DNA of 64,000 bases from Brevibacillus panacihumi W25 (GTDB lineage: Bacteria > Bacillota > Bacilli > Brevibacillales > Brevibacillaceae): contig NZ_KI629782.1 of the NCBI RefSeq assembly GCF_000503775.1, positions 2,317,079-2,381,078 of the forward strand. The letters run 5' to 3'. The notes beneath the pieces were generated by a model. The model was not told the origin of the DNA, made no database searches, and worked only from the letters and a program-made list of their open reading frames with translations. This document shows, piece by piece, positions 23,229-30,652 of this stretch (its first letter is position 1; every line of letters begins with the position of its first letter). Made by a program: the position numbers and the translations under genes.

Positions 23229-24896
23229 CTACCAAGTACGGAACGGCGGCGAACCAGGCGCCTGATGCTGGATTTGCTCCATGATTGGATACCCGTATGC
23301 CAGCACGATCAGCACTACGAGAACGCCAACCCAGACGGTCCAACGCTCCAAAATGCGCGGTACAGGCTGAGCTTCCTCCGTCTCGGCGATCGGATATTCC
23401 GTATGCCCTTTTGGCGCCATAAAGGTGAGGTAGAGCAGAATCAGGATCAACAGGACTGCTGCTACGAAGAGCAGACCGCCGCCAAACGCCATCACGCGCT
23501 GGTAATCCATCCAGCCCAATGCTAATGGATGATCCATATAGGTCGTGAAATCCGTACGGCGAGGTCCACCTTCCAGCCCCATGGTGTGCATGGCAGCCGA
23601 CATGATGAACATCCCGACCGACCAGAAGACCGTTTGCACCATTCCCATCCGGTTGGCAGTCGGAGTAAGCGTACGACCGGTCAATACCGGAATGAGCCAG
23701 AAGCTGACACCGAAGAATGTGAGAGCGACAGCCGCTCCGACCGTGATATGGAAGTGGCCAGTAACCCAAATGGTATTGTGGACAACTGCGTTTAACTGGT
23801 TACTTGCGTTGATGATCCCTCCTGCACCGCCAGGGATGAAGAACAGCATCCCCATAAACGGTGCGAAGAAGCGCACATCGGTCCAAGGCAGTTTTTTGAA
23901 CCATCCGAAGAGACCAACCCCGCCTTTTTTGCGTCCCGTCGTCTCAAAGATGGCAAACATGGAGAATGCCGTCATCAAGGATGGAATCACTACAATCAGG
24001 GTCAGGATGACGTGAATCATTTTCCACCCTTCGGAGATCCCAGGCTCCATCAATTGGTGGTGAAAACCGACCGGGATCGAGAAGAGCAAGAGGCAGATGA
24101 AAGCCAATCGGCTCAGCGAGTCACTGAATATATGGCCGCCAATTACGCGCGGCACGCAGACATACCAGGCAATGTAGGCCGGCAAGAGCCAGAAGTAGAC
24201 CAATGGATGTCCGAAGAACCAGAACAAGGTGCGGCTGAGCATGATATTGATCGTGGGCGTCCAGCCGAGCGACCAGGGAATCAGCTGGAACACGACTTCG
24301 ACTGCCACGGGGATCGTTGCCACCATCCACAGGACATAAGTGGTCACGGACATGTACAGGAACAGCGGAGAATTTTGCCCTTTGTTCAAGCGTCTCCATT
24401 TGCGATAGCGCGAGAAAATCCCGAAACCTGCCAGCCAGCTGCCGACGACAACCAGAGCCGTTCCGATATAAAAGATCGGCGAAGCCTTGAGCGGTGCATA
24501 AAACGTATATAGGACAGAAGCTTCATTGAGGATAATCATGGTTCCCGCCATCAAGGTACCGATCACCATCAGAATCCAGCCAGACCATCCCCAGCCCAGC
24601 GCGGAGCCGTGCAGGGTCCCGCCTGTCGTCTTGGCTACCCCGGAATAGAGGAACCCGATGATGAAGAACGTGGTAAAAATCAAGGCCATCAATACGCCAT
24701 GGGTTGTTAAAATCTGGTAGTAATTCATCCAGCTCGGCAGCTCGATGATTCCTCCGCGCACCATGCCCTGCAGCATACCCGCCAGTGCTGCGACGCCGAA
24801 CGCGATGTACGCCACCCAGACGTACGCCAGACTGAGCCGGGCAGCGGGTCTGTCAACGGCTGCCGCCTTGGTTTGATTCTTTTGCAAGATATTCAT
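23229..24896 (-). CDS. cbaA: ba3-type (family B) cytochrome c oxidase subunit I
   Basis: A 555-residue membrane subunit with about 13 helices that carries the low-spin heme and the heme-CuB oxygen-reduction centre. Seen motifs are THGVLMA (heme ligand His), FFGHPLVYFWLLPAYIAWY (CuB His and the cross-linked Tyr), GFHHQLMEP (two CuB His) and TGHFHITVG (heme ligands). The A-family K and D channel signatures are absent, as expected for the Thermus ba3-like group. ATG 24896 is chosen because the upstream GTG lies within the ribosome site. It is the last gene of a cbaD-cbaB-cbaA operon. Confidence 0.92.
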   Translation of the reverse strand: MNILQKNQTKAAAVDRPAARLSLAYVWVAYIAFGVAALAGMLQGMVRGGIIELPSWMNYYQILTTHGVLMALIFTTFFIIGFLYSGVAKTTGGTLHGSALGWGWSGWILMVIGTLMAGTMIILNEASVLYTFYAPLKASPIFYIGTALVVVGSWLAGFGIFSRYRKWRRLNKGQNSPLFLYMSVTTYVLWMVATIPVAVEVVFQLIPWSLGWTPTINIMLSRTLFWFFGHPLVYFWLLPAYIAWYVCVPRVIGGHIFSDSLSRLAFICLLLFSIPVGFHHQLMEPGISEGWKMIHVILTLIVVIPSLMTAFSMFAIFETTGRKKGGVGLFGWFKKLPWTDVRFFAPFMGMLFFIPGGAGGIINASNQLNAVVHNTIWVTGHFHITVGAAVALTFFGVSFWLIPVLTGRTLTPTANRMGMVQTVFWSVGMFIMSAAMHTMGLEGGPRRTDFTTYMDHPLALGWMDYQRVMAFGGGLLFVAAVLLILILLYLTFMAPKGHTEYPIAETEEAQPVPRILERWTVWVGVLVVLIVLAYGYPIMEQIQHQAPGSPPFRTW

Positions 24897-24911
24897 CTTC
24901 GTCACCTGCCT

Positions 24912-25379
24912 TTATTTCACAATAATCGTAGTCGCCATCACCTGATGACCGGCCCCGCAGTATTCATTGCAAAGAATCAGATATTCACCGGGTTCGTCAA
25001 ACGTGTAGGTGGCAGAACTGATATGGCCTGGCAAAACCATGAAGTTGACGTTGGTCCCGGGAATCTGGAAGCCGTGGATGACGTCCGGGCTGGTCACATG
25101 AAAATTAACCTTGGCCCCAAGCGGCACCTCCATTTTATTGGGAGCAAACCCGAAAGCGAAAGCCGTCATGTAGGCGTCATACTCCTGTTCGCCCACCTTT
25201 GTCAGACCAGGATTGTCAAACGGCGGTGTTTCCGTCACCTTGGCCGGATCGATCATTGTCATATTGCTAGGCGGCGCCATCCCCATCGCGAAGGCATTGA
25301 TGCATAACAAGAGGATGAACAGCGCTAGTCCGCCAGCACCCAAAATCAGCCAAATTTTTTCATAACGGTGTAAATGCAT
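24912..25379 (-). CDS. cbaB: ba3-type oxidase subunit II with CuA site
   Basis: A 155-residue subunit with one N-terminal membrane helix (IWLILGAGGLALFILLLCIN, about 9-28) and an extracellular cupredoxin domain. The dinuclear CuA ligands are in place: His in DVIHGFQI and the block CNEYCGAGHQVM. It accepts electrons from cytochrome c and passes them to subunit I. ATG 25379 follows GGGAGG. The next gene starts 15 bp after its stop, confirming the operon. Confidence 0.92.
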   Translation of the reverse strand: MHLHRYEKIWLILGAGGLALFILLLCINAFAMGMAPPSNMTMIDPAKVTETPPFDNPGLTKVGEQEYDAYMTAFAFGFAPNKMEVPLGAKVNFHVTSPDVIHGFQIPGTNVNFMVLPGHISSATYTFDEPGEYLILCNEYCGAGHQVMATTIIVK

Positions 25380-25406
25380 GATCCATAACCTCCCTTACAT
25401 CCTCTC

Positions 25407-25568
25407 TTACGCCCGTTCCAGGAAAAGTCCGAAGATGCCGAACCAACTTAAGAGAATAATGAGTCCAACTATGATTACGGCAGCAAACGTCCCTTTGAGA
25501 TTTTCCTGGTGCGGCTGTGTCTGTGGGGACTTTTTCGTCTCGCTCTGGGTGTTTCTTTGTGTCTCCAT
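25407..25568 (-). CDS. cbaD: Cytochrome c oxidase subunit IIa
   Basis: A 53-residue protein with a polar Gln/Thr-rich head and one C-terminal helix (GTFAAVIIVGLIILLSWFGI). It matches the small subunit IIa of ba3 oxidases, which fills the place of the first helix of ordinary subunit II. ATG 25568 has GGAG 10 bases upstream; an in-frame start at 25598 is less likely. It is the first gene of the operon. A GGG-N4-CCC site lies about 90 bp upstream. Confidence 0.8.
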   Translation of the reverse strand: METQRNTQSETKKSPQTQPHQENLKGTFAAVIIVGLIILLSWFGIFGLFLERA

Positions 25569-25623
25569 CGCTCTTACGCTCCTTTCCTGACCAGTCACAT
25601 GGCGTCGTTCCTGTTACGCCTTC

Positions 25624-25629
25624 ATTCTA
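25624..25629 (-). promoter_or_regulatory. -10 element of the ba3 oxidase operon
   Basis: TAGAAT on the minus strand with no good -35, as expected of an activated promoter. Its upstream edge is 32.5 bp from the centre of the NreC-like site at 25656. Confidence 0.45.
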
Positions 25630-25655
25630 CCTTTGCGAAGAGCCGGAAGTATTTC

Positions 25656-25668
25656 AGGGAAATCCCCT
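25656..25668. promoter_or_regulatory. NreC-like activator site, oxidase operon
   Basis: AGGGAAATCCCCT contains GGG-N4-CCC and lies in a longer shared context TTTCAGGGAAATCCCCTA. It would be centred near -44 of the oxidase operon. The Staphylococcus NreC box is described as TAGGG-N4-CCCTA. Confidence 0.6.
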
Positions 25669-25726
25669 ATTCTGAGACAGAATCCTCCTGATATTCCCTC
25701 ATTTCTGTCACAATCTGGTCAAAATG

Positions 25727-25750
25727 AAAAAACGACCCTGATCAGGTCGT
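25727..25750 (-). terminator. Terminator of the nreBC-like operon
   Basis: On the minus strand ACGACC-TGATCA-GGGTCGT is followed by TTTTTT. Confidence 0.75.
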
Positions 25751-25777
25751 CATAAATACGATGGCATATACTGCCTT

Positions 25778-26434
25778 TTATTCGAAATCAAGCCACCCTT
25801 TTTTGATCGCATAGCGAACCAGATCGGGGCGCGTGCGAAGATGCAGCTTCTCCATGATATGCGCTTTGTGCGACTCCACCGTCTTGACCGAAACCACCAA
25901 TTGCTCTGCGATCTCCTTATTGCTGAAGCCTTTGGCGATCAGCACAAGCACTTCTTTTTCACGATCCGTCAGAATCTCATACTTCGCTTGTTCTTCCCCA
26001 TTTTTTACCATATGCAAAAACTCTTCGATCAGCGATTTGGTGGCCGAGGGATAGAGGTACGCCAATCCCTGATTCACCGTACGAATGGCGTGAATCAAAT
26101 CCAGATCCGGGGCGCTTTTTAAAATGTACCCAGCAGCCCCTGCCTGCAGCACCCGGAACAAATACTCCTCATCATCGTGCATCGTCAGCACCAGCACCTG
26201 AATGTGCGGGGCGGTTTCCTTCAATCTGGCGGTAGCCGTCAGCCCGTTTTCTCCAGGCGGCATGCTCAAATCCATCAGCACGACATCGGGGTTCAGCTCC
26301 AACGCCTTTTCACAGGCTTCCTTCCCGTCAGCGGCGTAGCCGACTACCTGCATATCCCCATGGGCTTCAAGCAGCATCCCCAGGCCCGACCTAACAATCG
26401 CATGGTCGTCAGCGATCAGCACGCGAATCGTCAT
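25778..26434 (-). CDS. nreC: NarL/NreC-type response regulator
   Basis: A 218-residue regulator: receiver domain with IADDHAIVRSGL and phospho-acceptor Asp55 in LMDLSMPP, then a LuxR-type helix-turn-helix (LTDREKEVLVLIAKGFSNKE, VKTVESHKAHIMEKL). It overlaps the kinase gene by 26 bp and has AAAGGAGGGGACAAAAG before its ATG. Partnered with a kinase carrying the NreB cysteine pattern, it most likely activates genes in response to low oxygen. Matching sites lie upstream of its own operon and of the neighbouring ba3 oxidase operon. Confidence 0.85.
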   Translation of the reverse strand: MTIRVLIADDHAIVRSGLGMLLEAHGDMQVVGYAADGKEACEKALELNPDVVLMDLSMPPGENGLTATARLKETAPHIQVLVLTMHDDEEYLFRVLQAGAAGYILKSAPDLDLIHAIRTVNQGLAYLYPSATKSLIEEFLHMVKNGEEQAKYEILTDREKEVLVLIAKGFSNKEIAEQLVVSVKTVESHKAHIMEKLHLRTRPDLVRYAIKKGWLDFE

Positions 26435-27500
26435 CTTTTGTCCCCTCCTTTGGCAGTGGAATGCGAACGATCAACGTGGCGCCTTCGTCAGGTGCAGAGC
26501 GAATGTCGACCGTACCTCCCAACAGCTGAGCTCGCTCCTTCATGCCGAACAGCCCCAGTCCTTTCCCTTCTTTCATGGCTTGCCCGACATCGAAGCCAAT
26601 CCCGTCATCCACGATGGTCAACACAATTTCTTTTTCCCGATCTTCAAACACAATCCCCAGCTTGGTTGCCTGCGCATATTTGGCGGTATTGGTCATTGCC
26701 TCCTGCAGGATCCGGTACAGCGCTGTCTCGACCGCTGTCGAGTATCGGCGCCGCTCCCCTTGCACATGCAGCTCCACTTGGATGTGGAAGCTTTTCTCTA
26801 CCCGCTTCATCAGCGACCGCACTGCAGGCAGCAGCCCCAGATCATCCAGCGCAGAGGGGCGCAGCTCTAGAGCCATGCGCTTTACTTCCTCCATCGCTTT
26901 GGCTGTCATCTGCAACAGGTCATTGACGTGTTGTTTGATCGGATCGTTCAAATTCTCCTGCCCGATGACATTGAGCCCAACCAGAATGCTGTAGAGCGCC
27001 TGCCCGACTCCATCATGCAGTTCGCGGGCAATCCGCTTGCGTTCTTCCTCCTGCGCCTGAATGGCAAAATGGGTCAGCTTGTGCTGGTGCCGCTCCTTCT
27101 CCGTCTTTTGCTGGACAGACATGTCGCGGATGATCATGACCAGCTTGCCTTTTGATTCCACCGGAAGCTGCGTGGAGCTGGCGGCTACCGGGTGTTCACG
27201 TCCGTCCTTGGTACGCAAACGCATTTCAAAGGAAGGCATCTGGACTTGCTTGAAAAAGCAGTCCGCACATGTAGAGTCCTCCATGCATGTCGCCATGCCC
27301 AGACACAATTCACAGATATGCTTCTTCCCGATCAGCTCTTCTTTGGTCCAGCCCGTCATCTGTTCCAGGGCTGTGTTTACCGCTATGATCCACCCTGCAT
27401 CGTCCACAACCAGGATCGCATCACTTACGTTGGCAAAGATGGATTCCAGCAAAAAGACATCTTCCCCTGACTGTATTTGCTCGGTAGGCAACGTATCCAT
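26409..27500 (-). CDS. nreB: NreB-like oxygen-sensing PAS histidine kinase
   Basis: A 363-residue cytoplasmic kinase with no membrane helix. The PAS domain (about 15-130) holds Cys63, Cys66, Cys78 and Cys81, that is CX2C-X11-CX2C, the spacing that binds the oxygen-labile [4Fe-4S] cluster in Staphylococcus NreB, plus an extra Cys72. Then come HisKA_3 (ERKRIARELHDGVGQ, His162) and HATPase (ALYRILQEAMTNTAKYA, DDGIGFD, GLGLFGMKER). Loss of the cluster in air should stop autophosphorylation. The start is ATG 27500, with GAAGGAGGAG in front. A GGG-N4-CCC site lies 67 bp upstream, suggesting autoregulation. Confidence 0.88.
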   Translation of the reverse strand: MDTLPTEQIQSGEDVFLLESIFANVSDAILVVDDAGWIIAVNTALEQMTGWTKEELIGKKHICELCLGMATCMEDSTCADCFFKQVQMPSFEMRLRTKDGREHPVAASSTQLPVESKGKLVMIIRDMSVQQKTEKERHQHKLTHFAIQAQEEERKRIARELHDGVGQALYSILVGLNVIGQENLNDPIKQHVNDLLQMTAKAMEEVKRMALELRPSALDDLGLLPAVRSLMKRVEKSFHIQVELHVQGERRRYSTAVETALYRILQEAMTNTAKYAQATKLGIVFEDREKEIVLTIVDDGIGFDVGQAMKEGKGLGLFGMKERAQLLGGTVDIRSAPDEGATLIVRIPLPKEGTKDDDSRADR

Positions 27501-27535
27501 GCGCTCCTCCTTCGATCACCTATATTCTTAACGCT

Positions 27536-27541
27536 ATTGTA
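27536..27541 (-). promoter_or_regulatory. -10 element of the nreBC-like operon
   Basis: TACAAT on the minus strand, 35 bp before the kinase start. Its upstream edge is 31.5 bp from the centre of the site at 27567. Confidence 0.5.
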
Positions 27542-27566
27542 GTGGGAACAAGCGCGAAAGTGTATC

Positions 27567-27578
27567 AGGGAATTCCCT
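27567..27578. promoter_or_regulatory. NreC-like activator site, own operon
   Basis: AGGGAATTCCCT is a perfect GGG-N4-CCC palindrome in the context TATCAGGGAATTCCCTTA, nearly identical to the site upstream of the oxidase operon. Confidence 0.6.
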
Positions 27579-27674
27579 TAACAATGTTCTTTTACTAGGT
27601 TTGTTGCCTGGTTCATACAGACTCCATATAACTGTAGAGAGCCCTGATTCGGAAAAGTGGAGTGATGGATTTTG

Positions 27675-28859
27675 ATGAAAAGTGAACGGGCCTGGTTATT
27701 AACCGGGGCAACCACCTTGTTTCTCGTAGGGACTGATGTCTTTATCATGTCTCCGCTGCTGCCCTCTATCGCTGATGAATTTGTCTTAACTCCTGCGCAG
27801 GCAGGGTGGCTCGTTACGATCATGTCGATCATGTACGCCTGCGGCTCCCCCTTTATGGGGTCCCTGTTTGACCAACTGCACACCAAGCGCAGTTTCATTT
27901 TATGGGGAGGATTAATTGGATTTTGCCTGGCAAATATCTGGACGGGCTTGTCCACCTCTTTTCTGATGCTGCTTTGCAGCCGTGCCGTTGCAGGCCTTTC
28001 GCTCGCTGCCATCGCTCCTTGTGTATACGCCTATGTCAGCGACCTCGCTCCCTCCGGTAAACGCGCCGCTTGGCTGTCTTTTATTGTTTCGGGCAATCTG
28101 ACAGGATTGTGGATAGGAACTCCGCTAGGCACGTTACTGGCCGACTACGGCGGCTGGCGCTCTCCTTTTTGGCTCATCGCCGCATGCAGCTTCGTTCTTG
28201 CTTGGATAAACCTCGCCATCTGGCCCCAAACCAAAAGAAGCCACTCTCCAGCCAATACCGCTGGACCCGCACCCGTCGTTTCCATGCTGCGATCTGTCCT
28301 CGTCACCGTCTATTGGGCTGTTGCGATCTACGCGGTGTACACCTACCTCGGGACAACCTTTATCCAAGAGACGGGATTATCCTCCTCCCAGCTTGCTTCC
28401 ACGCTGATTGCCTATGGACTTGGCGCCATGTTTGGCAGTCTTTTTGGCGGAAAGCTGGCTGATCGTTGGGGGTCAAAAGCAATCTCTTCGACCAGCTTGT
28501 TTGGTCTTTTTCTCATGCTGGTTGCCGTTGGACTTTTTTACCGGGAGATGCCCTGGCTGTACTTCCTGCTTTTTTCCTGGTCGATTGTAGGCTATGCTTT
28601 TGTGCCTGCCTACCAATCGAGACTTGCCTCAGAATACCCCTCTCATCTGGGGTTGATCATGGCCTGGAACATCACCGGCATGTATGTGGGCATGACGATG
28701 GGTTCCTATCTGGGCGGCATGCTCTATGAGCTTGGCGGTTTTGCCAGCATCGTCTCTTTAAGCGCTGTGATTGCCTTGCTTGCTGGCTTCTCCAGTTTGC
28801 GCGCTGCCCCTATAAAAAAAGAAGCGGCCCGACCTGAGCCGGACCACTTTCGTTTGTAA
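27675..28859 (+). CDS. MFS transporter
   Basis: A 394-residue, 12-helix major facilitator. The loop 2-3 motif GSLFDQLHTKRS and the loop 8-9 GGKLADRWGSKA are present, and helix 5 carries NLTGLWIGTPLGTLLADYGG (the motif-C-like region of proton-driven exporters of the AraJ/DHA1 type). It probably exports small molecules; the substrate is unknown. The start is ATG 27675 or the TTG just before it (27672), which is better spaced (9 bases) from GGAG. Its stop touches the convergent secreted-protein gene with no gap. Confidence 0.85.
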   Translation: MKSERAWLLTGATTLFLVGTDVFIMSPLLPSIADEFVLTPAQAGWLVTIMSIMYACGSPFMGSLFDQLHTKRSFILWGGLIGFCLANIWTGLSTSFLMLLCSRAVAGLSLAAIAPCVYAYVSDLAPSGKRAAWLSFIVSGNLTGLWIGTPLGTLLADYGGWRSPFWLIAACSFVLAWINLAIWPQTKRSHSPANTAGPAPVVSMLRSVLVTVYWAVAIYAVYTYLGTTFIQETGLSSSQLASTLIAYGLGAMFGSLFGGKLADRWGSKAISSTSLFGLFLMLVAVGLFYREMPWLYFLLFSWSIVGYAFVPAYQSRLASEYPSHLGLIMAWNITGMYVGMTMGSYLGGMLYELGGFASIVSLSAVIALLAGFSSLRAAPIKKEAARPEPDHFRL

Positions 28860-29810
28860 TTAATTTTCTGCCGGAATTTCGACAACAAGCTTTTCCGCTA
28901 CTCCTTGCGGCGGCAGGCTGCGGGTCAGTTTTGGACCATAGAAGGCATATACTCTCATTTCCGGTTTCAGATCTTCCGGCTTCATTGCCTTCTGGTCGCG
29001 GGCATTGACGATCACGGTATCTTCCGTAATCAACAGGACGACTTGCTCCTGAGATCCTTGAGACAAGGGCTCGCCTTCTACATTCACGCGATAGGCGCCA
29101 TCCTGCCCCTTCTCCACGCTGACCAGACGGCCTCCTGTGCCCAGTACTTCCGGTGACTCCAGACTGCTTTTCACCACGATGCTGTAGGCTCCGGTCTGCG
29201 GCGGCATGCTCATCGCCATGAACTTAGCATGCGTCGCTTCTACTTCCATACCCATTTTCAAATCTTCAGGCTTCAATTCCTTGCCATCTGCGGACGTGAT
29301 TTTGGTGTCCTCGTTGAGGTGCAGGATGATTCCGGTCTCGTATCCGTTCAACAGGATCGAGTAATTGCCTTTTTCATTTTTCATTACTTTGGTGACGTTC
29401 CCGGTGACAGGAGGAGCCGCCTCTTTTTCTTCTTCCACTTTGACCGTGTCCTCTGTTACGTTTACTTCTGCCTGCAAAACGTTCTCGACAAAGGCTACTG
29501 GCACATATGTAGTGCCGTTGTAAAGAGTGTTCTGGGCCTGATCCAGTGCAACCTGCCCCGAGATCTCGCCCTTCTTCACTTCAGCAGCTTTTGTTTGCGG
29601 ATTCCAAGCTACCTGGAATCCGAGCGATTCCGCTACGGTTCGCAGGGGCACCAGCACTGTTTGCTGGTTCTGAATCGCCATTTGCTCTATTTTATTCCCA
29701 TTTACCAGAACGGAAAGCTCTTTGCCCTGCAAGGGTGCTGCCGTTACCATGTTCGTTCCCAAAACGGCCATTGCCGCTAATGTCATCATACCAGTACGAA
29801 TTTTTTTCAT
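28860..29810 (-). CDS. Secreted protein with copper amine oxidase N-terminal-like domain
   Basis: A 316-residue exported protein. The signal peptide (MKKIRTGMMTLAAMAVLGTN, cleavage near TAA) is followed at about 30-125 by the stalk domain found at the N-terminus of copper amine oxidases (ELSVLVNGNKIE, VLVPLRTVAESLGFQVAWN, TYVPVAFVENVL). In Firmicutes this domain is a cell-wall or matrix module, not an oxidase. Two similar beta-rich repeats follow, each with a DTxIxxADGKELKPEDL-like segment near 170 and 275. ATG 29810. It directly abuts the MFS gene, end to end. Confidence 0.85.
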   Translation of the reverse strand: MKKIRTGMMTLAAMAVLGTNMVTAAPLQGKELSVLVNGNKIEQMAIQNQQTVLVPLRTVAESLGFQVAWNPQTKAAEVKKGEISGQVALDQAQNTLYNGTTYVPVAFVENVLQAEVNVTEDTVKVEEEKEAAPPVTGNVTKVMKNEKGNYSILLNGYETGIILHLNEDTKITSADGKELKPEDLKMGMEVEATHAKFMAMSMPPQTGAYSIVVKSSLESPEVLGTGGRLVSVEKGQDGAYRVNVEGEPLSQGSQEQVVLLITEDTVIVNARDQKAMKPEDLKPEMRVYAFYGPKLTRSLPPQGVAEKLVVEIPAEN

Positions 29811-29886
29811 GTTGCTTCGCCTCCATTATCATCTGTTCATGTACTTAGTCTGTCATCAAATGAGACGAAGCCATTCATGAAACGTT

Positions 29887-30606
29887 TCAAGGTTGTTCCA
29901 GATTGTCTGGCGAATAGGCATTTCGCGGCATCGGCACGTCCGGTTTCCCTGTCGGATTGTTGTAGAGATACTGCGGAACCTTGCCGACGATCAAGGCTTC
30001 CGTGATGGGGATTCTGGTCGTGACCAATTGCTCATCGGTCGCGAACGGGATGATGATCCGCAACGTTACATCCACGTGGATATAGACCGTCACCAACACC
30101 ATATTGATCCCCGCTTGTTTCATGTCTGTTTCCAGACGTGTCTTGACTGCGCCGATGGGAGCAAACGAGATCGGAACATCCGGCCCGATATGTTCGAGAA
30201 AGACGTTTTTGGTCGCCACCCCGAGCGGGATCGATGTTTGCACATCCTCCCGCTCGAACTCCTGGAGGCGATTTTGAATGCGGGAGGTCGTCTCCCCTAC
30301 GATCCGGGAATACTCCTTGAAGTTGAAATTTACGGCTCGAATCACGCCGTCCTGGTCCTTTTCCATCAATACGATCTGATTGAAGTCCACTCCTTGCTGG
30401 CTGATCCGCTTGGTGACTGCATCCATGATGGCAAGCTTGGCAATCTGCTCTGCCTTGGCTTGCGCGATCAGCATCAGCGTGGGCTTCAGGCTGCGCTCCG
30501 CGATCACGAACAACAAGATCAGAATGGCTATGGTAATCAGGGTACCGGCTATGATCCGTTTCCCTCGTCTGCCCCGCCGGCCCCGCCGTCTTCTCTGAAA
30601 GCGCAC
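29887..30606 (-). CDS. yunB: Sporulation protein YunB
   Basis: A 239-residue protein with a very basic N-terminus (MRFQRRRRGRRGRRGKR), one membrane helix (about 18-40) and a domain with SIPLGVATKNVFLEHIGPDV and DEQLVTTRIPITEALIVGKV, the signature blocks of YunB, a mother-cell sporulation protein needed for normal spores in B. subtilis. GTG 30606 follows AAGGGG. It is 46 bp downstream of the Ca2+-ATPase gene and may be read with it. Its presence supports a spore-forming host. Confidence 0.9.
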   Translation of the reverse strand: MRFQRRRRGRRGRRGKRIIAGTLITIAILILLFVIAERSLKPTLMLIAQAKAEQIAKLAIMDAVTKRISQQGVDFNQIVLMEKDQDGVIRAVNFNFKEYSRIVGETTSRIQNRLQEFEREDVQTSIPLGVATKNVFLEHIGPDVPISFAPIGAVKTRLETDMKQAGINMVLVTVYIHVDVTLRIIIPFATDEQLVTTRIPITEALIVGKVPQYLYNNPTGKPDVPMPRNAYSPDNLEQP

Positions 30607-30652
30607 TTGTGATCCCCTTCCCTGCCTGACGATGCCGATCGGCCTGGTTTAT

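Noticed and set aside
27585..28012. Separate minus-strand gene overlapping the 5' end of the MFS gene
   Set aside because: No ribosome site and no domain; the MFS frame has its helices and motifs from the first residues.
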